Assembly (NCBI RefSeq): GCF_000003855.2
Contig: NW_003101679.1
Location: 2,745,558 to 2,809,557, forward strand
Direction of reading: 5' to 3'
Source: Blastomyces gilchristii SLH14081
Taxonomy: Eukaryota > Ascomycota > Eurotiomycetes > Onygenales > Ajellomycetaceae
Length of the DNA stretch: 64,000 nucleotides
Part shown: positions 46,610 to 59,457 of the stretch, piece by piece
Position numbering within the stretch: position 1 is the stretch's first letter
How the letters are laid out: the number at the start of each line of letters is the position of its first letter
Notes under the pieces: model-generated
Told to the model about the DNA's origin: nothing
What the model saw: only the letters and a program-made list of their open reading frames with translations
The model's database searches: none
Made by a program: the position numbers and the translations under genes

Positions 46610-49157
46610 CGTGTGCTGCGCGGCGATTGAGTACGAAAATGTCTACCGAGGCACGGATTGATGCAGACGAGGCCTTGCTGAAAGGTTACTTGCAGCTCCT
46701 GGGAGTGGTACGTCTTCAATCCATGTTAAGACATGTTGACAGGGTTGTACCGTAGAAGTGATGGATATCTATGTCGGGTGCTGGGTGGCAGTGGGAGGCG
46801 AGTGCTTTTTATAGGTAGCTCTGCATCGGCGAATGGGAAGGTGAGCATCTACCAGCCATTCAGTTTGTAGATACAGTGTTGTTTCCTATATGGTGGGGGA
46901 TGAAAATGAAGATCGGAGAGGCGCAAAAGGGAAGAAAGGAGACGCAACATTTATTTTGTCTTTTTTTTTTTTTATATATATATATTATTACTTAAACCTC
47001 GCATCCATCTATATCGTGTAGGAGAATTTTAGGAACGGAAGAATGCAGGCCCTTCTTACCGGGAGGAGCGGGAGGGGCCGGGATGCATGGGCGGGAGAGG
47101 CTGGAGAGATCTGTTTGTTCATGCGCTTTTATGTAAATGCACTCAGTAGTCATATCGATATCGAACCCTTGGACCGTCGTCATCCATATCTCGTAGCCAA
47201 CCGGAAATACTTCGTATCATCTATAAAAAATCCTCAAAAAACTAAGAGCACCCTCCTCCTCTTCAAGCGAAAACTGCCATATCAATCAACCAAGATCTCC
47301 CCAAGTAAGTAGCAGGCAATTATCCAATATATCGTCCAGCGAAATAACCATCACACACCTGCAAGTCGTTGACTGCGTCTTTTGATCTAATTCTTGCGTG
47401 AGTGGTTTCTTAAAAATCAAGTTTATTGTAACACCTCTACGGAGTATATGTGACCGAATAAGGTCCAAGCCCGATCAGTATCTGTGCTATTAGCTCAAGT
47501 TAGTGGTGTTGGATATAGTTAGACTTTTGTCGCCGACTCGAACCATTCTCTTCACTATGACAGCAGTCTAGGCGGAAGCTCCTTAGTCCTGTATGCTGCG
47601 ACTCCTCATATTGCTAGCAGGACATGTGGCTCGGCTCGACCTCCTCCACACCTCCAACCCCTATGCAACCGCCACGCCCGCAACTCCCATCTTCTACACA
47701 GGACATGGATGCGTAAGGCCCGGTTCATCCCAAGCACCGTTCCAACATGCACAGAGCCATCCGCGGTCTCTGGCTGGCTCGCACCTGTTGATTCAAGTTT
47801 CACAAGAAGCGTCGGGTCAGGTGTTCGGTGCATGAAGCGTGAGAAATTCTCCAACACGTCACAGCGGCATGGTTAGCTTCTTGCAACATACTCGCAGATG
47901 CTGGGTTCAGTGTGTCCCCGGTTCAGAAATGTCGTTGACGTGCAGGGGTTGAGAGCTTTGCTGTTACGCCATGTTTGCTGGAGATTGTTCGGGTGTAGCT
48001 GGGTAGTTTGCCGCAGGCCTGCTTCAGTGAAGTTGGCTTCTGGACTATGATATTGGTTGGTTCATTGCGGGACAGATATCCTTGCAGGTAGCCCTGGTTT
48101 AGTTTGACAGGAGGTGCTAATCTCAGAAGGCGAATGTTGGAGGTAGAGAGAGCTTTGAGCATTCCGCGGTTGACTGGGAGGGTAGAATCTACTGAATGTC
48201 GTCGAGTAGATTTTGGTTTTTGAGCTTCCATCTGACAGGTCCTCCATTACACATGACCAGGTAAAAGTTGCCCTTTGAGCCTTCCAAGGATGTTTATGTC
48301 TAAAATTGCCCTGCATCCAACATTGCAAAGCTGGACGATCGCACGAAACCGTTATGTCGTCCAAACACTCATCTGACGCTCATTCCGAGGCAAGCATATA
48401 GGCGCATTGCTTCTCCCATTCTCGACCTAAATCTTAAGCGGGGCATTTGCAGGTCTAGCGCACCTTTGCATGAGAACTAAGGGATGCATATATTTTTTCT
48501 GTACTGCAACAAGAAAGACTATCCCAGCTCTGTATCGCCTCGGTGGAGTTGGCAATCAATCCGGCTAAAAGCTCAAGGCGGTTTAAGAAAGCCAGGTAGC
48601 TTCCAACCGCTTCATTGTGCTACCTAAAGGGGTTATGTTGACTTTGTTTTAAGTTTCATCATGGCTTAAACCGGTCGACAATTATTCTTTGGGGCAGTTT
48701 CACCAATAAACCAACCACCTTGGTAGTTAGCGGGAGATCATGGATGGAAGTACTCCGTATTTCATGGGTTATGATGTAAGAGGGGTAAATGTCCGGTAGG
48801 GCTAAACCTTACAGATCTGTCAGCTTGTATGTACAGCGCAAGGAACGGAAAGCAAGAATATAAGATACAGATTTTGCAGAAGTTGGCCGCTGTTGGCATA
48901 TCCTTTGTGCTGCTGTTGCTTGCTTGTTTTATCCCATATATAGTTTTACCCGCGACGCGGTTCTGTGCGGGACTTTTCGCTATATTCCGCTGTCTTTACC
49001 TGCATATGACTGGCTATATAGCCCCTCCTATTTGCTTTGCTCTTTCTCCTTGTTCTCCTTCTCCCACTCCCTAACTCCATACCTCATTGCTACAATTGCT
49101 ACCTGTTCATTGAAAAATCCTGCGATCTACATGCATACACACCCGACAAGAGCAAAT

Positions 49158-50925
49158 ATGGCCCCTCCAAGTGTTCTGATGGTGAGGCTGATCTTTCGAA
49201 TATGACGGTTGATCAAGCAAAATATTTCTAACTATGTATCCTATCGCAGGTGGGAACCGGAGAATATACCACTGGCTTCGTAGGCGGATGCGAATCAGGT
49301 TCAGACAAAAAAGTTGGCGTCGTGGGCTTGACCCTCTTCGATTTGCGCAGGAGAGGTAAAGTCGGTAGCTTGAGCATGGTGGGCGTCTCCGGGTCCAAGT
49401 TCCCTGCAATTAGTGAGTCTACTTTCCATACGGATTGAATGAGCCGCTTCTACATCTAGTCCAGGTGATGGTCTAGGTATGATTGACGTCGTACATCGCC
49501 AGTCACATCCTAATAAAACATTGTGGAACAGAACAGCACCTCCAAAAAAACATCTCGCAGGTCTATAACAACCTAGACGTTTCTTTTAAATCCTTTCCCG
49601 CAGACGACCAAGTGGATCCAGAAGCCTACAAGGCCGCCATAGATGACCTGCCCCCCGGGTCTGCAGTCATCATCTTCACCCCAGACACCACCCATTATCC
49701 CATCGCTCTATATGCCATCCAGCGCAAGATCCACGTCTTGATTACCAAACCCGCCACAAAACTGTTGAAAGACCACCTCCACCTCCTCGAGGAATCGCGC
49801 AAGCACGGCGTCTTCGTCTTCGTGGAGCACCACAAGCGCTTCGATCCAGCTTACTCTGACGCACGCGCCAAGGCACGCACCCTAGGTGACTTCAACTACT
49901 TCTACAGCTACATGAGCCAGCCGAAGAGTCAGCTGGAGACGTTCAAGGCCTGGGCGGGCCGCGATAGCGACATCTCGTATTACTTGAACTCTCACCATGT
50001 GGATATCTGCGAGAGTATGGTGCCGGAGTATTCGCCGGTGAAGGTGACGGCGATGGCATCGAAAGGTGCCGCGGTGGCACTGGGCTGTGTGCCTGAGACA
50101 GAGGACACGATCACACTCTTAGTCGAATGGAACAAGAACGGTGAGCCGGACAAGATTGCCACGGGAGTTTATACGGCGAGCTGGACGGCGCCACAGAAGG
50201 CTGGGGTTCATTCGAATCAGTATTTTCATTGTATGTACGAACACGGACGGAGGAATTTAAAATCTCGTCTGCTCCCATTCGCCTTTATCCCCTTACCCTT
50301 TATTTCACCGCATTCGGCAGGGAAAGCCTTTGTGACCAATTGGAACTAACATAAATCCGAAAATTTTAGGGATGGGCTCGAAAGGCGAGATTCGAATCGA
50401 TCAAGCCAAGCGTGGTTATGATGTGACAGACGATAGCCAGGGTAATGTCGCCTGGGTAAATCCGTAAGTTCCACAATGTCCTACTCCGCCCCCACGGCAC
50501 ACCCCATCTCAAAAACATCCAATCAATAATAATATTTTTTGAAAAAATCCCGCAACGCTCCACCCAACCTCATCAGGCAAGGAAGAAGCTGCGAAAAGAA
50601 ATTAAAAAGAAATAATCGTTCAGACCCACAAACTCAATGGATTATTTTCTCTTTTCACAGATTCTACATGCGCTATGCACCGGACGAAGAAGGCAACTTC
50701 GGCGGTCAGACAGGTTACGGTTATATCAGTTTTGAGAAGTTTGTAGATGCCGTAAGCGCGTTGAACGACGGTCGGGTGACTCTGGATGAGCTCGATAAAC
50801 GTGGGCTACCTACCCTTAAGAACACGATCGCCACCACTGCAATTTTGGAGGCCGGAAGAGTGTCGCTAGATGAGAAGCGCGCGGTTGAGATCGAAAGGTT
50901 GGGAGAGACTTGGCGGTTGAAGTAA
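49158..50925 (+). CDS. Gfo/Idh/MocA-family NAD(P)-dependent oxidoreductase
   Basis: Five exons, 49,158-49,181, 49,250-49,412, 49,532-50,230, 50,370-50,463 and 50,661-50,925, give 1,245 nt and 414 aa. The N-terminus [18 protein letters not shown] carries the Rossmann glycine motif GTGEYT, split by the first intron right after Met8. TKPAT with Lys135 corresponds to the family EKP motif. The HHVDI segment (217-221) supplies the His/Asp pair of the second domain. The C-terminal part ([30 protein letters not shown]) completes the fold. By family it oxidises or reduces a sugar or polyol-like substrate, probably in the cytosol; no targeting signal is visible and the substrate is unknown. All splice junctions keep frame. 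Confidence 0.9.
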
Positions 50926-51477
50926 TGTGAAGTGTCGCTGGTCGGGGGCACGTAAGGTTTAAGGGGGAAAGGGAGATATATCACGCACCATGCTGAGGGG
51001 TTGATTCGCTTCTTCCTTTCATGCATGCTTCACGCATACTGTTATCGTTTTGTGGTTTGGAAGTTTGCTTCTCGTGGGAGGTAAAGGGGGAATCGCACGG
51101 AGATAATTTATCATTGAGGTGGGTGTGTAAGAATTGAATTGAAATGAATAAATTGGAAGTGACTGATTTGATAGCTCGCTCACACGGCTAAAAATGATGG
51201 AGAGGCAGTGGATAACATAGGGAAAGAGCAAAGATAAAGAAGAGAAAAAAAAAAAAAAAAGGCCTAATAAACCTACAAGGTAGTTAAGTAGCATTGATGC
51301 GCCATACATAGCCAGCCGCCAAAACGTAAAGGACGGCCGTAGGGTTAGTTATATGTATGGTTTTTTTTTGGAGTTTCATTTCGTACGGAAATCGTTGAAA
51401 GAATTTAGAATTTTTGTTTTTGCTTTTTAGACGCTTGCAACCCATGTATGAGTTGCGAGGTGAGGAGTTGGTATATA

Positions 51478-51533
51478 TCACATGAATTACACATATATGA
51501 ACCTTGGAAATGTATAATTCATGTGATTTATGC
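51478..51533. repeat. Inverted repeat able to form a long hairpin
   Basis: ATCACATGAATTA (51,478-51,490) is the exact reverse complement of TAATTCATGTGAT (about 51,521-51,533). Pairing extends inward with one mismatch through ACAT/ATGT, giving a stem of about 17 bp around a loop of roughly 20 bp. It lies 550 bp downstream of the oxidoreductase. No flanking duplication was recognised. Confidence 0.75.
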
Positions 51534-51726
51534 CCCTATTCAATATTTTATAGAATTCGGGGTTTGTTTTGCAAGCGGAGATGGATCCGAGTGCAATGAA
51601 TGCATGTAGGTGAGAAATCTATAGAAATGGAGCAGGTTAGTTAGGAGTAAACAGATGGAGATGTACAGGATTGCAAGTGATTGTATGATTACTGGGGATC
51701 AACTTACGCTCAACCACATCATTTTA

Positions 51727-51755
51727 GATCCAATATTTCATTTACATATTGGATC
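51727..51755. repeat. Perfect 10-bp inverted repeat
   Basis: GATCCAATAT (51,727-51,736) and ATATTGGATC (51,746-51,755) are exact reverse complements around a 9-base loop. Nothing in the neighbourhood indicates a function. Confidence 0.8.
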
Positions 51756-54700
51756 CAATTTTGTTTGCTGTTAATATAGATAATGTTAGATTTTGGTGAC
51801 AGAAACGCATCGCGCTGATACAGGAAATATGATAAATCGCGTTGACTTACGCGTGTGGGGACAGCCAGAATTATTTTCATTTTCATATAAGTTTGCTGTA
51901 GAATGTAAGCTTCGAGGCACTATTTGAGTGAATCAAAGGTCGTGGGCTAGTAGTTGAAGAGTAAATTCTTCGTATGATGAAGAAAGTCGCATTACCTTTC
52001 TGCCGGTATCATGGTGATTTAAGGAACTCCCAAAACTTACACAGTTAAACATGAACACCTGGTGGGCAATCATGCGGCGTTAAGTTGATTTAGTCTGGGA
52101 AGACCAAAATAATTTTCCCAAAGATTTCCTGAACGAAGTTCGCATTTTGAAAACGAATGAGGATTTTAGCCTCAATCGCAGTGAAGTTCTTTTACATATG
52201 TTAGTTCTCCTTCAGGAACCACACGAAAGGACGAGAGAAACAGCTGCTCCAAGAACTAACCTTGACTACTCGAGATCAGATACGGCAGCAGGATTGTGCG
52301 TATACGTATGTTGTCATTTGATTCAATTAAAGAGTCCTAAGAAGAGATGAGTCAGTTAATGGGACATAGCAAAACATAATAATAACGATTAGTTCAAGGT
52401 TAACAATGTGAAGGAAGGGAGGGCATTGAGGTCGAAGCAACAAGTAGGAACCTTGGAAGTTGATTTCAATCACGTGGAGTGGGGCACCAGATTATATAAT
52501 CTATTAAAGAATTTGCACCGCCATGAACTCCACAATTCAGCCACCGGTTGCGAATCTGCGCTGACGCAGCAAGACAAGGAAGCCAGCCACGCTCGATCTG
52601 AATAGCACCTGCCTAGAATTTACCAAGTGTCGGGTTCAAAGCATGGACTACGTCATTGCTCAGCTCTACATGATTATTTGGCATGTGCCCGGGTCAAAAT
52701 TTTCCCGCGCAACCCAACCTCCCCAAGGCACATCCGCAAAATCTACACTAGTGGACAGCCGTTCGTTGGGAAGGGGGAACGGCGATTTGCCCCGGCTAGG
52801 CAGCGTAGACTAAGGCGGCGGTTATGGATCTCACAGCAGACATATTCAAATTTTGTTTGGGCTATGCTTCCGGCGACTTGTACAGATATCTGTGGATGCA
52901 TCCAGCTTGGGTCTCCATGAAGAGAACTGCTCCAGAACCCTTTCATTTTAACTGCATCCCTCCTCAGTGTGTCAAGGTTTGTTCCAATATAGCGAATTTG
53001 GGACTGAGGGTATTTAGTATGTAACAGTTAAAAGACTGAAGCACTTCCCCCACTTCCTTTCGGAGTCCGTGAGTCGCGCTTCCATCAGGTTTGTCCATCA
53101 AAAGATTCGGTTGACGGAGGTATCCGTCTCCCGATTCCAAATTTTCGGCGGCTGTGCCTCTCTACCTACGTCGAGGGTTTAATATTATCACATCATCACT
53201 ACCTGGCATCGATCACCCAGCCGCCAAACAAGGTACGAGGTGCATGACTGTGTGTCCATGGAAGAGGCGGAAATTCCACAAGGCCACGACTTGCGACACA
53301 CTTTTGACAGGTATGATAACTTCCCAAGGAAGACGATATCCGAGCTAGGGGGTTCTACCCCTCTCAAGTGTGTACTGGATTCGGGGTGGGTGGGGCAAGA
53401 GGAGACGGGGAGAAAAGAAGAAAAATCGTCCCCGATACAGTTGAATTGAAAGTCCAAGTTCCCTTCTCCCTTCCCAGAGGTGATCCGAATACCCACACCA
53501 CACCACAGCTCGTTGCAAAATGCCTCACAGATCTGTGTGGGTTATTTTCACGACGGGGTGGGGTTTGAAGAGGGGATGGACGTACGTCTTACTCTCGCCA
53601 AGGAGGGCGGTGTAATATACTGCCAAGCACGGACGAGGGACCAATATCCTGCGCTCATCAAAAACGACGAATCAATCTGCCTCGAACGGGGCGTATGGAA
53701 AAATAGATATGGATGGGATATAGAATCGCTGCCGTGAATGTTCAAACAGTGCGACCGCAACCAAGGAAAGGGGTGTTAGCGTTTATATCATAAGAGATTG
53801 CTGACCTCCTGTCTGTGTCTGTTGGAGGGTAGGATCCCGTCTCGAGCAACAAGCCCCTCCCGCACAACGCCAATTGGCGGGACAAAATACGACCAAAGGA
53901 GAGAGCGCTTGAGAAAGCGTCAGGTAACCTTGAAAACTTTCACAAAAGATCTGCCAGAGCTAAAATGGAAGCAGGCTCCGTGGGGTGTGCAGAAAGAGCG
54001 CCAGAAGGTTTTTGGAGAGCTTTTGAGGCTGCAATACAAAGTTGGCTTAGTCAGCACCCGTGGACTCCTGCCAAACCTACCTCGGGAAGTTACCGCGAGC
54101 CAATCACAGCGGCGAAATAGCCTGCAGCGTTGAAGCAGCAATAACTGGATCTGGGATCTTCTGCGGCCATTGTGTTTGCTCGCTTGAAGCTTGTTGAAGG
54201 GAACCACCGATCATCAAATATGGACTGCGGCGCCTATATTGCGACGTTTGTAGTGTCAGCCGGACGGGCGAATGGCCTCCTTCCCCTCGCAGGTGATTTT
54301 TCCATGGCGGCGGCGTCGTTGTCTAACCCCTACAGGGGGCACCAAGAAGCACAGCCCCGATACTATTCCATCAGTCCCCACACCAGCCCGTTCCACGAAG
54401 AAACTCAAGCCAGGCTAGACAGACTGGACACAGGAACTTCGCCTTCTTGTTGGTTTTGCCTTTTGTATTTTATAATTAACACGAGTTCGCTGTGAATGTA
54501 AGACTATTTTTTGTTCATATTTTCGCGACCTCGTCAATCACACATCCCTTGTTCAACTTATTCAATTTTTCTGAATCTTCTTTCATAACCACCTGGCTAC
54601 TACTGTCTGCTCAAGGAGGACCGTATAGAGACCTCCTTTTCGCCTGTGGTTTTTTCAGCCACCGCGCCCAATGGCGAACGACAATAATAGATTGTTGGCT

Positions 54701-54785
54701 CCCCCAGTACTCATCAATACTTCGGTATGCTGCTGGCACTCGATTTCATTATTTCATTATTTCTAAGAGTGGATATAATACTGAC

Positions 54786-57700
54786 ATGCAGCCAAAGCTA
54801 TCCAACACATCAACTTCAGATTCGAGTTTCAATGAGGATGCTATCTCGATAGATCGACCCACTACACGGAATAACGATGGCTCATTCCTCATCCCTAACA
54901 GTCCCGGCTCTGTGGACGGCGAAACCCTTCGTTCACGTTCCGGCTCGTTTATCTCAAATGTAGAGACTCTGAGATCTAGAGCTGGGTCTACGGCCCACTC
55001 GCATTCGCCAGAGAAAGGGGGGGCAGATTACGATGACGTCCCATTATCAGAAGCTCTTAATCCAGATCTGCGAAATATCGCAGACTTCCAAGTGGAGAAT
55101 AACCCTTTCGCCTTTTCGCCCGGTCAGCTGAATAAAATGTTAAATCCCAAGTCTCTCAAAGCATTTGTAGCTCTCGGAGGCCTGTGGGGCTTGGAGCGCG
55201 GATTACGAACGGATTTGACGGCGGGCTTGTCGATCGATGAAAGCAGGCTGGAAGGGACCGTTTCTTTTGAAGAAGCCACCAAACAATCTTCTTCGAGTAA
55301 ATATCCAGAGACGAAGCAGGAATTGACGAAAATGCCTACGGAGTCTGGTTTCTCGGTTCAATCACAGTTTACAGATCGGCTGCGGGTCTATCAGTCCAAT
55401 AAACTACCGGAAAGACAGGCGGACGGGTTTTTGATTCTTCTCTGGAGGGCTTATAATGATAAAATCATTATTCTACTCACCATTGCCGCTGTTGTATCCC
55501 TCACTCTGGGCCTCTACGAGACGTTTAGCGGAGGATCGCAGGTTGACTGGATCGAGGGTGTTGCCATTTGCGTTGCCATTTTAATCGTCACGCTTGTCAC
55601 GGCTGCGAATGATTGGCAAAAGGAACGACAGTTTGTCAAACTGAACAGGAGGGTTCGTATTTTCTGGTTTATTGGATATTTTCGATTTCTTTGTACTGAC
55701 AAAGCAGCAGAAAAATGACCGCCAAGTCAAAGTTATCCGTTCAGGGAAATCAGTCATGATCTCAATTCACGACATCACAGTGGGCGATGTCCTCCACCTG
55801 GAACCGGGTGATGCGATCCCCGCGGATGGCGTTTTCCTTACTGGTCATGGTGTAAAATGCGACGAATCATCTGCCACTGGAGAATCGGACCAAATGAAGA
55901 AAACCCCCGGAAACGAGGTGTGGCAGCGTATCATGGATGGGACAGCTACAAAGAAACTCGACCCGTTTATTATTTCTGGAAGCAAGGTTCTTGAAGGCGT
56001 CGGTACCTATCTCGTCACCAGCGTTGGACCCAATTCTACCTACGGCAAAATCATGATGTCGCTGCAAACTTCGAACGATCCCACCCCTCTCCAAGTTAAG
56101 CTTGGGAGACTTGCCAATTGGATTGGTGGTCTTGGAACTGCGTACGTGCCGCCATATACTCCAGTCTCTGTTCTTGATACTGAGCACTTTCACTAACTTA
56201 AGTCTATAGTGCGGCTGTTACCTTGTTTATGGTTCTTCTCATTCGCTTCCTTGTCCAGCTCCCTGATAATCCAGGAACTGCGGCGCACAAGAGCAGAGAA
56301 TTCCTACATATTTTAATAGTCGCAGTCACAGTAATTGTTGTCGCAATCCCAGGTAAGCATTAATTTATTCTATTCCAACCTCAAGCAGAAGCACCTTTCT
56401 AACTCTCTTTTACTAGAGGGCCTTCCGTTGGCTGTCACCTTAGCCCTGGCATTCGCCACCAAGCGCATGGTCAAGGAAAACAACCTTGTCCGCATCCTGC
56501 GCGCCTGCGAAACAATGGGAAACGCAACTGTTATTTGCTCCGACAAGACTGGTACTCTCACTCAGAACAAGATGACGGTTGTGGCAGGAACTGTCGGCGT
56601 CGATACTAGTTTCAACCAGGTTTCGGAGGATGGCGAAGGATTTTCGAACATGGCGGAGAAGCTAAAGAACTTTCCTGCTCCAATTAGGAGTCTTCTCGTC
56701 AAAGGCATTGCTCTCAACTCGACTGCTTTCGAAGGCGAAGAAAACGGGCAACGAGTCTTTATCGGAAGCAAAACAGAGGTTGCCATGCTAAACCTTGCGC
56801 AGAACTACCTTGGGCTGGTGAATGTGGCTGAGGAGCGTTCCAATGCCGAAGTTGTTCAGCTCATTCCTTTCGACTCTGCGCGCAAGTGTATGGGTGTCGT
56901 CGTCCGCCAGCCATCCGGAGAATATCGCCTTCACGTCAAGGGCGCTGCAGAAATACTACTTGGACAATCCAGCAAGGTAATCTCGATCACTTCGGATAGT
57001 CATTACTCTTTGGAAACCCTCTCGGAGAGCTCGCGGAATATGGTTCTTGACACCATCGACATGTACTCCAAGCGTTCTCTTCGTAACATCGGCATGGTGT
57101 ACAAAGATTTCGAATCGTGGCCACCAGCAGGTGCGAAGACTATGGAGGATGAGCGTTCCATGGCTGACTTCAATGATATCTTTCATGACATGAACTGGGT
57201 TGGTGTTGTTGGTATTCAAGACCCTCTGAGACCTGAGGTTCCGGCTGCTATTCAGAAATGCAATATGGCCGGAGTTTCCGTGAAAATGGTTACAGGTTTG
57301 TACATTCCCCTTTATCTACCCAAAGCTTGCTTATGGTTCGGTTACCAGAAGTTAATACCCAGAATTCTAATTTGCAGGTGACAATATTACGACGGCCATT
57401 GCTATCGCCACGGAATGCGGCATCAAAACTCCCGAAGGTATCGCCATGGAAGGACCCAAATTTCGGCAACTCTCGGATGAGGAGATGGATAGAATCCTTC
57501 CAAATCTGCAAGTCCTAGCTCGTTCTTCTCCAGAAGACAAGCGAATCCTGGTTGCTCGACTGAAGCATCTCGGGGAGACTGTCGCTGTTACTGGCGATGG
57601 AACTAACGACGGACCGGCTCTTAAGACCGCTGATGTGGGATTTTCCATGGGCATTGCTGGTACGGAGGTTGCCAAAGAAGCCAGTTCGATTATTCTGTTG

Positions 57701-58672
57701 GACGACAACTTTAAATCCATTGTCACTGCCATCGCCTGGGGACGAGCGGTAAACGACGCCGTTGCAAAGTTCCTTCAGTTCCAAATTACCGTCAACATTA
57801 CTGCCGTTTTCCTGACATTCGTGTCCGCCGTCTCAAACAGCAATAACGAGAGTGTATTGAAACCGGTACAACTGCTATGGGTTAATCTCATCATGGACAC
57901 CTTCGCTGCATTGGCACTCGCTACTGATGCTCCCACAGAGAAAATCCTAGAACGAAAACCCACCCCAAAATCCGCCCCCCTCTTCACAACAACAATGTGG
58001 AAAATGATCATCGGACAAACCATCTACCAGCTCGCCGTGACTTACACTCTCTACTTCGGCGGTGCCCGCATCTTTAACTACGACCTGAGCGACCAAGTCG
58101 TTAAGGAGAAACTGAACACAGTTGTCTTCAACACCTTTGTCTGGATGCAGATTTTCAATGAATTCAACAACCGCCGCCTCGATAACAAGTTCAATATCTT
58201 CGAGGGCATCCTTAAAAACTACTACTTCATCGGCATTAATTGCCTCATGTTCGGTGGGCAAATCATGATCATCTTCGTCGGCGGTTCTGCACTTTCCGTG
58301 CGACCCATCGATGGCATCCAGTGGCTCATTTGTATCCTCTGCGCAATCATGTGCATACCATTTGCCGTCCTTATTCGCTGCTTCCCCGACCCGTGGTTCA
58401 AGGTCATGTTCGATGCTGTCGTGAACACCATATCTACCATCTGGAGACCTATTAGCAAGGGCCTCAGCATCGTATTTTCTCCTGTTGGTAAGGGATTCCG
58501 TGCCATCGGCCGTTTCTTCTCACGGATGTCGTCGAAAATCTCTGGACAGAGCCCTCCGGCGGCTGAAAGGAAGCAAGACGAAGAGGCTGCTGATGATTCG
58601 GAAGCCAAGGAGGCCCCTCCCACAGCCGCATCGAATGTCCCTGTTCCTGCGATCACGTTGTCCGGTAGCTAA
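54786..58672 (+). CDS. PMC1: P-type Ca2+-transporting ATPase, PMC1/PMCA type
   Basis: Five exons, 54,786-55,652, 55,711-56,141, 56,210-56,352, 56,417-57,295 and 57,378-58,672, give 3,615 nt and 1,204 aa. Key parts in order: a Ser-rich N-terminal extension of about 170 residues; a first membrane pair (IIILLTIAAVVSLTLGLY, VAICVAILIVTLVTAAND); the actuator motif SATGES; the M4 ion site PEGLPLAV; the phosphorylation site CSDKTGTLT with Asp523; TGDGTNDGPA at 845-854; and NLIMDTFAALALATD in M6. By family it pumps cytosolic Ca2+ into the vacuole (yeast Pmc1) at the cost of ATP. No strong C-terminal calmodulin site is obvious. The start MQPKLSN at 54,786 was chosen; the in-frame region upstream is unlike the family. 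Confidence 0.95.
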
Positions 58673-59457
58673 GCCCTCATTGATTCCCCCTCCTTTCGTT
58701 CGTTTTACGTTGCAATACTGGGTGATTATTTGTATTATTTAGCGTGGCCTGTATGATTATTCGGCTGGATATTGTCGTTTATTTTCTGTGTTATAGATAT
58801 CTCTCATTGCATAGCGGCGGCGCTTTTGGGATCCCTTACCTATTCTGGCGTTCCTTTTGCTCAATTCGCATGGGCATTCGTTCCGGGTAGTGTTTTTCCC
58901 CAAGTTCTGGTTTGAAAGGCTTTGGGATAATTTAGAGAAACAAATATAAAAAATATTATCATTAATAAGTTCATGGAACGTACACCGATTGGAGTATGAC
59001 ATGATGATTTTCATTTCAATCTCACCGATAAGTGTTTCAATACCATACAGTGCCGCGCAAGAAGTTTGAAACTTTTGAGACTTCTAATCAACATTCACTA
59101 GTCTCAAAGTAATTTAACTCTTAGTAGTTAGTAGTGATAGTAATTAGGAAGTACTCCGTACAAACCCCGTGGGTTTCTCTGGCTTGGCAGGGGCTTGGCA
59201 TTATGCATCCGCCGGCCGCTGACATAAACCACCTTCCCTCCAAGGGCAACACCCAACTCCATCTATTAGCCTTATTCCCTGAACAAATGAAATACCCTTC
59301 CCGTTTTTGGTGAATAGCACCAACCTCTCCTCTCGATAATACCAAACAGATCAACTGCTCACCGGCGGGGTGGAAACCACCCAACACGGCCCCGCGCATC
59401 AAGGCCCCAGCCTAACCTTCCCTCCACGAAACCACCACTGCCCCCACCAACCGCACA
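58673..59457. other. Intergenic between Ca2+-ATPase and ARPC5
   Basis: 785 bp with no gene. It holds TACTCCGTA at 59,152-59,160. A stretch rich in C on the plus strand (59,380-59,455) directly precedes the ARPC5 start codon and looks like a leader. Confidence 0.6.

Larger units (their letters stand above)
44627..49157. other. Intergenic, 4.5 kb, with microsatellites and repeated 9-mer
   Basis: No gene could be supported. It holds a T16 run at 44,916-44,931, (AT)n tracts at about 45,621-45,643 and 46,584-46,609, and a T-rich tract ending in (TA)n near 46,962-46,986. TACTCCGTA or its complement occurs at 45,074, 46,085, 46,092, 46,132, 47,438 and 48,751. Candidate frames at 46,639 and 48,231-47,923 are discussed under rejected items. 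Confidence 0.55.
50926..54785. other. Intergenic, 3.9 kb, including the long upstream region of the Ca2+-ATPase
   Basis: No gene with domain or splice support was found. It contains two inverted repeats (51,478-51,533 and 51,727-51,755) and a run of A at 51,246-51,260. A GAGGCTG at 54,025-54,031 resembles the core of calcineurin-responsive elements. Frames at 52,743-54,500 are short and overlap on both strands. Confidence 0.55.

Noticed and set aside
46639..46755. Possible short exon MSTEARIDADEALLKGYLQLLG followed by a GTACGT donor
   Set aside because: No second exon could be joined and no family is recognised.
47923..48231. 102-codon minus-strand frame MEAQKPKSTRRHSVDS...
   Set aside because: It looks protein-like, but has no domain, no splice context and an overlapping competing frame. 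It cannot be supported alone.
52743..54500. Many frames of 60-111 codons before the Ca2+-ATPase
   Set aside because: They overlap on both strands with no family motif; probably promoter and leader sequence.
54492..54785. 98-codon in-frame extension of the Ca2+-ATPase
   Set aside because: It contains hydrophobic, non-family sequence. MQPKLSN is followed by the Ser-rich tail typical of the fungal pumps.
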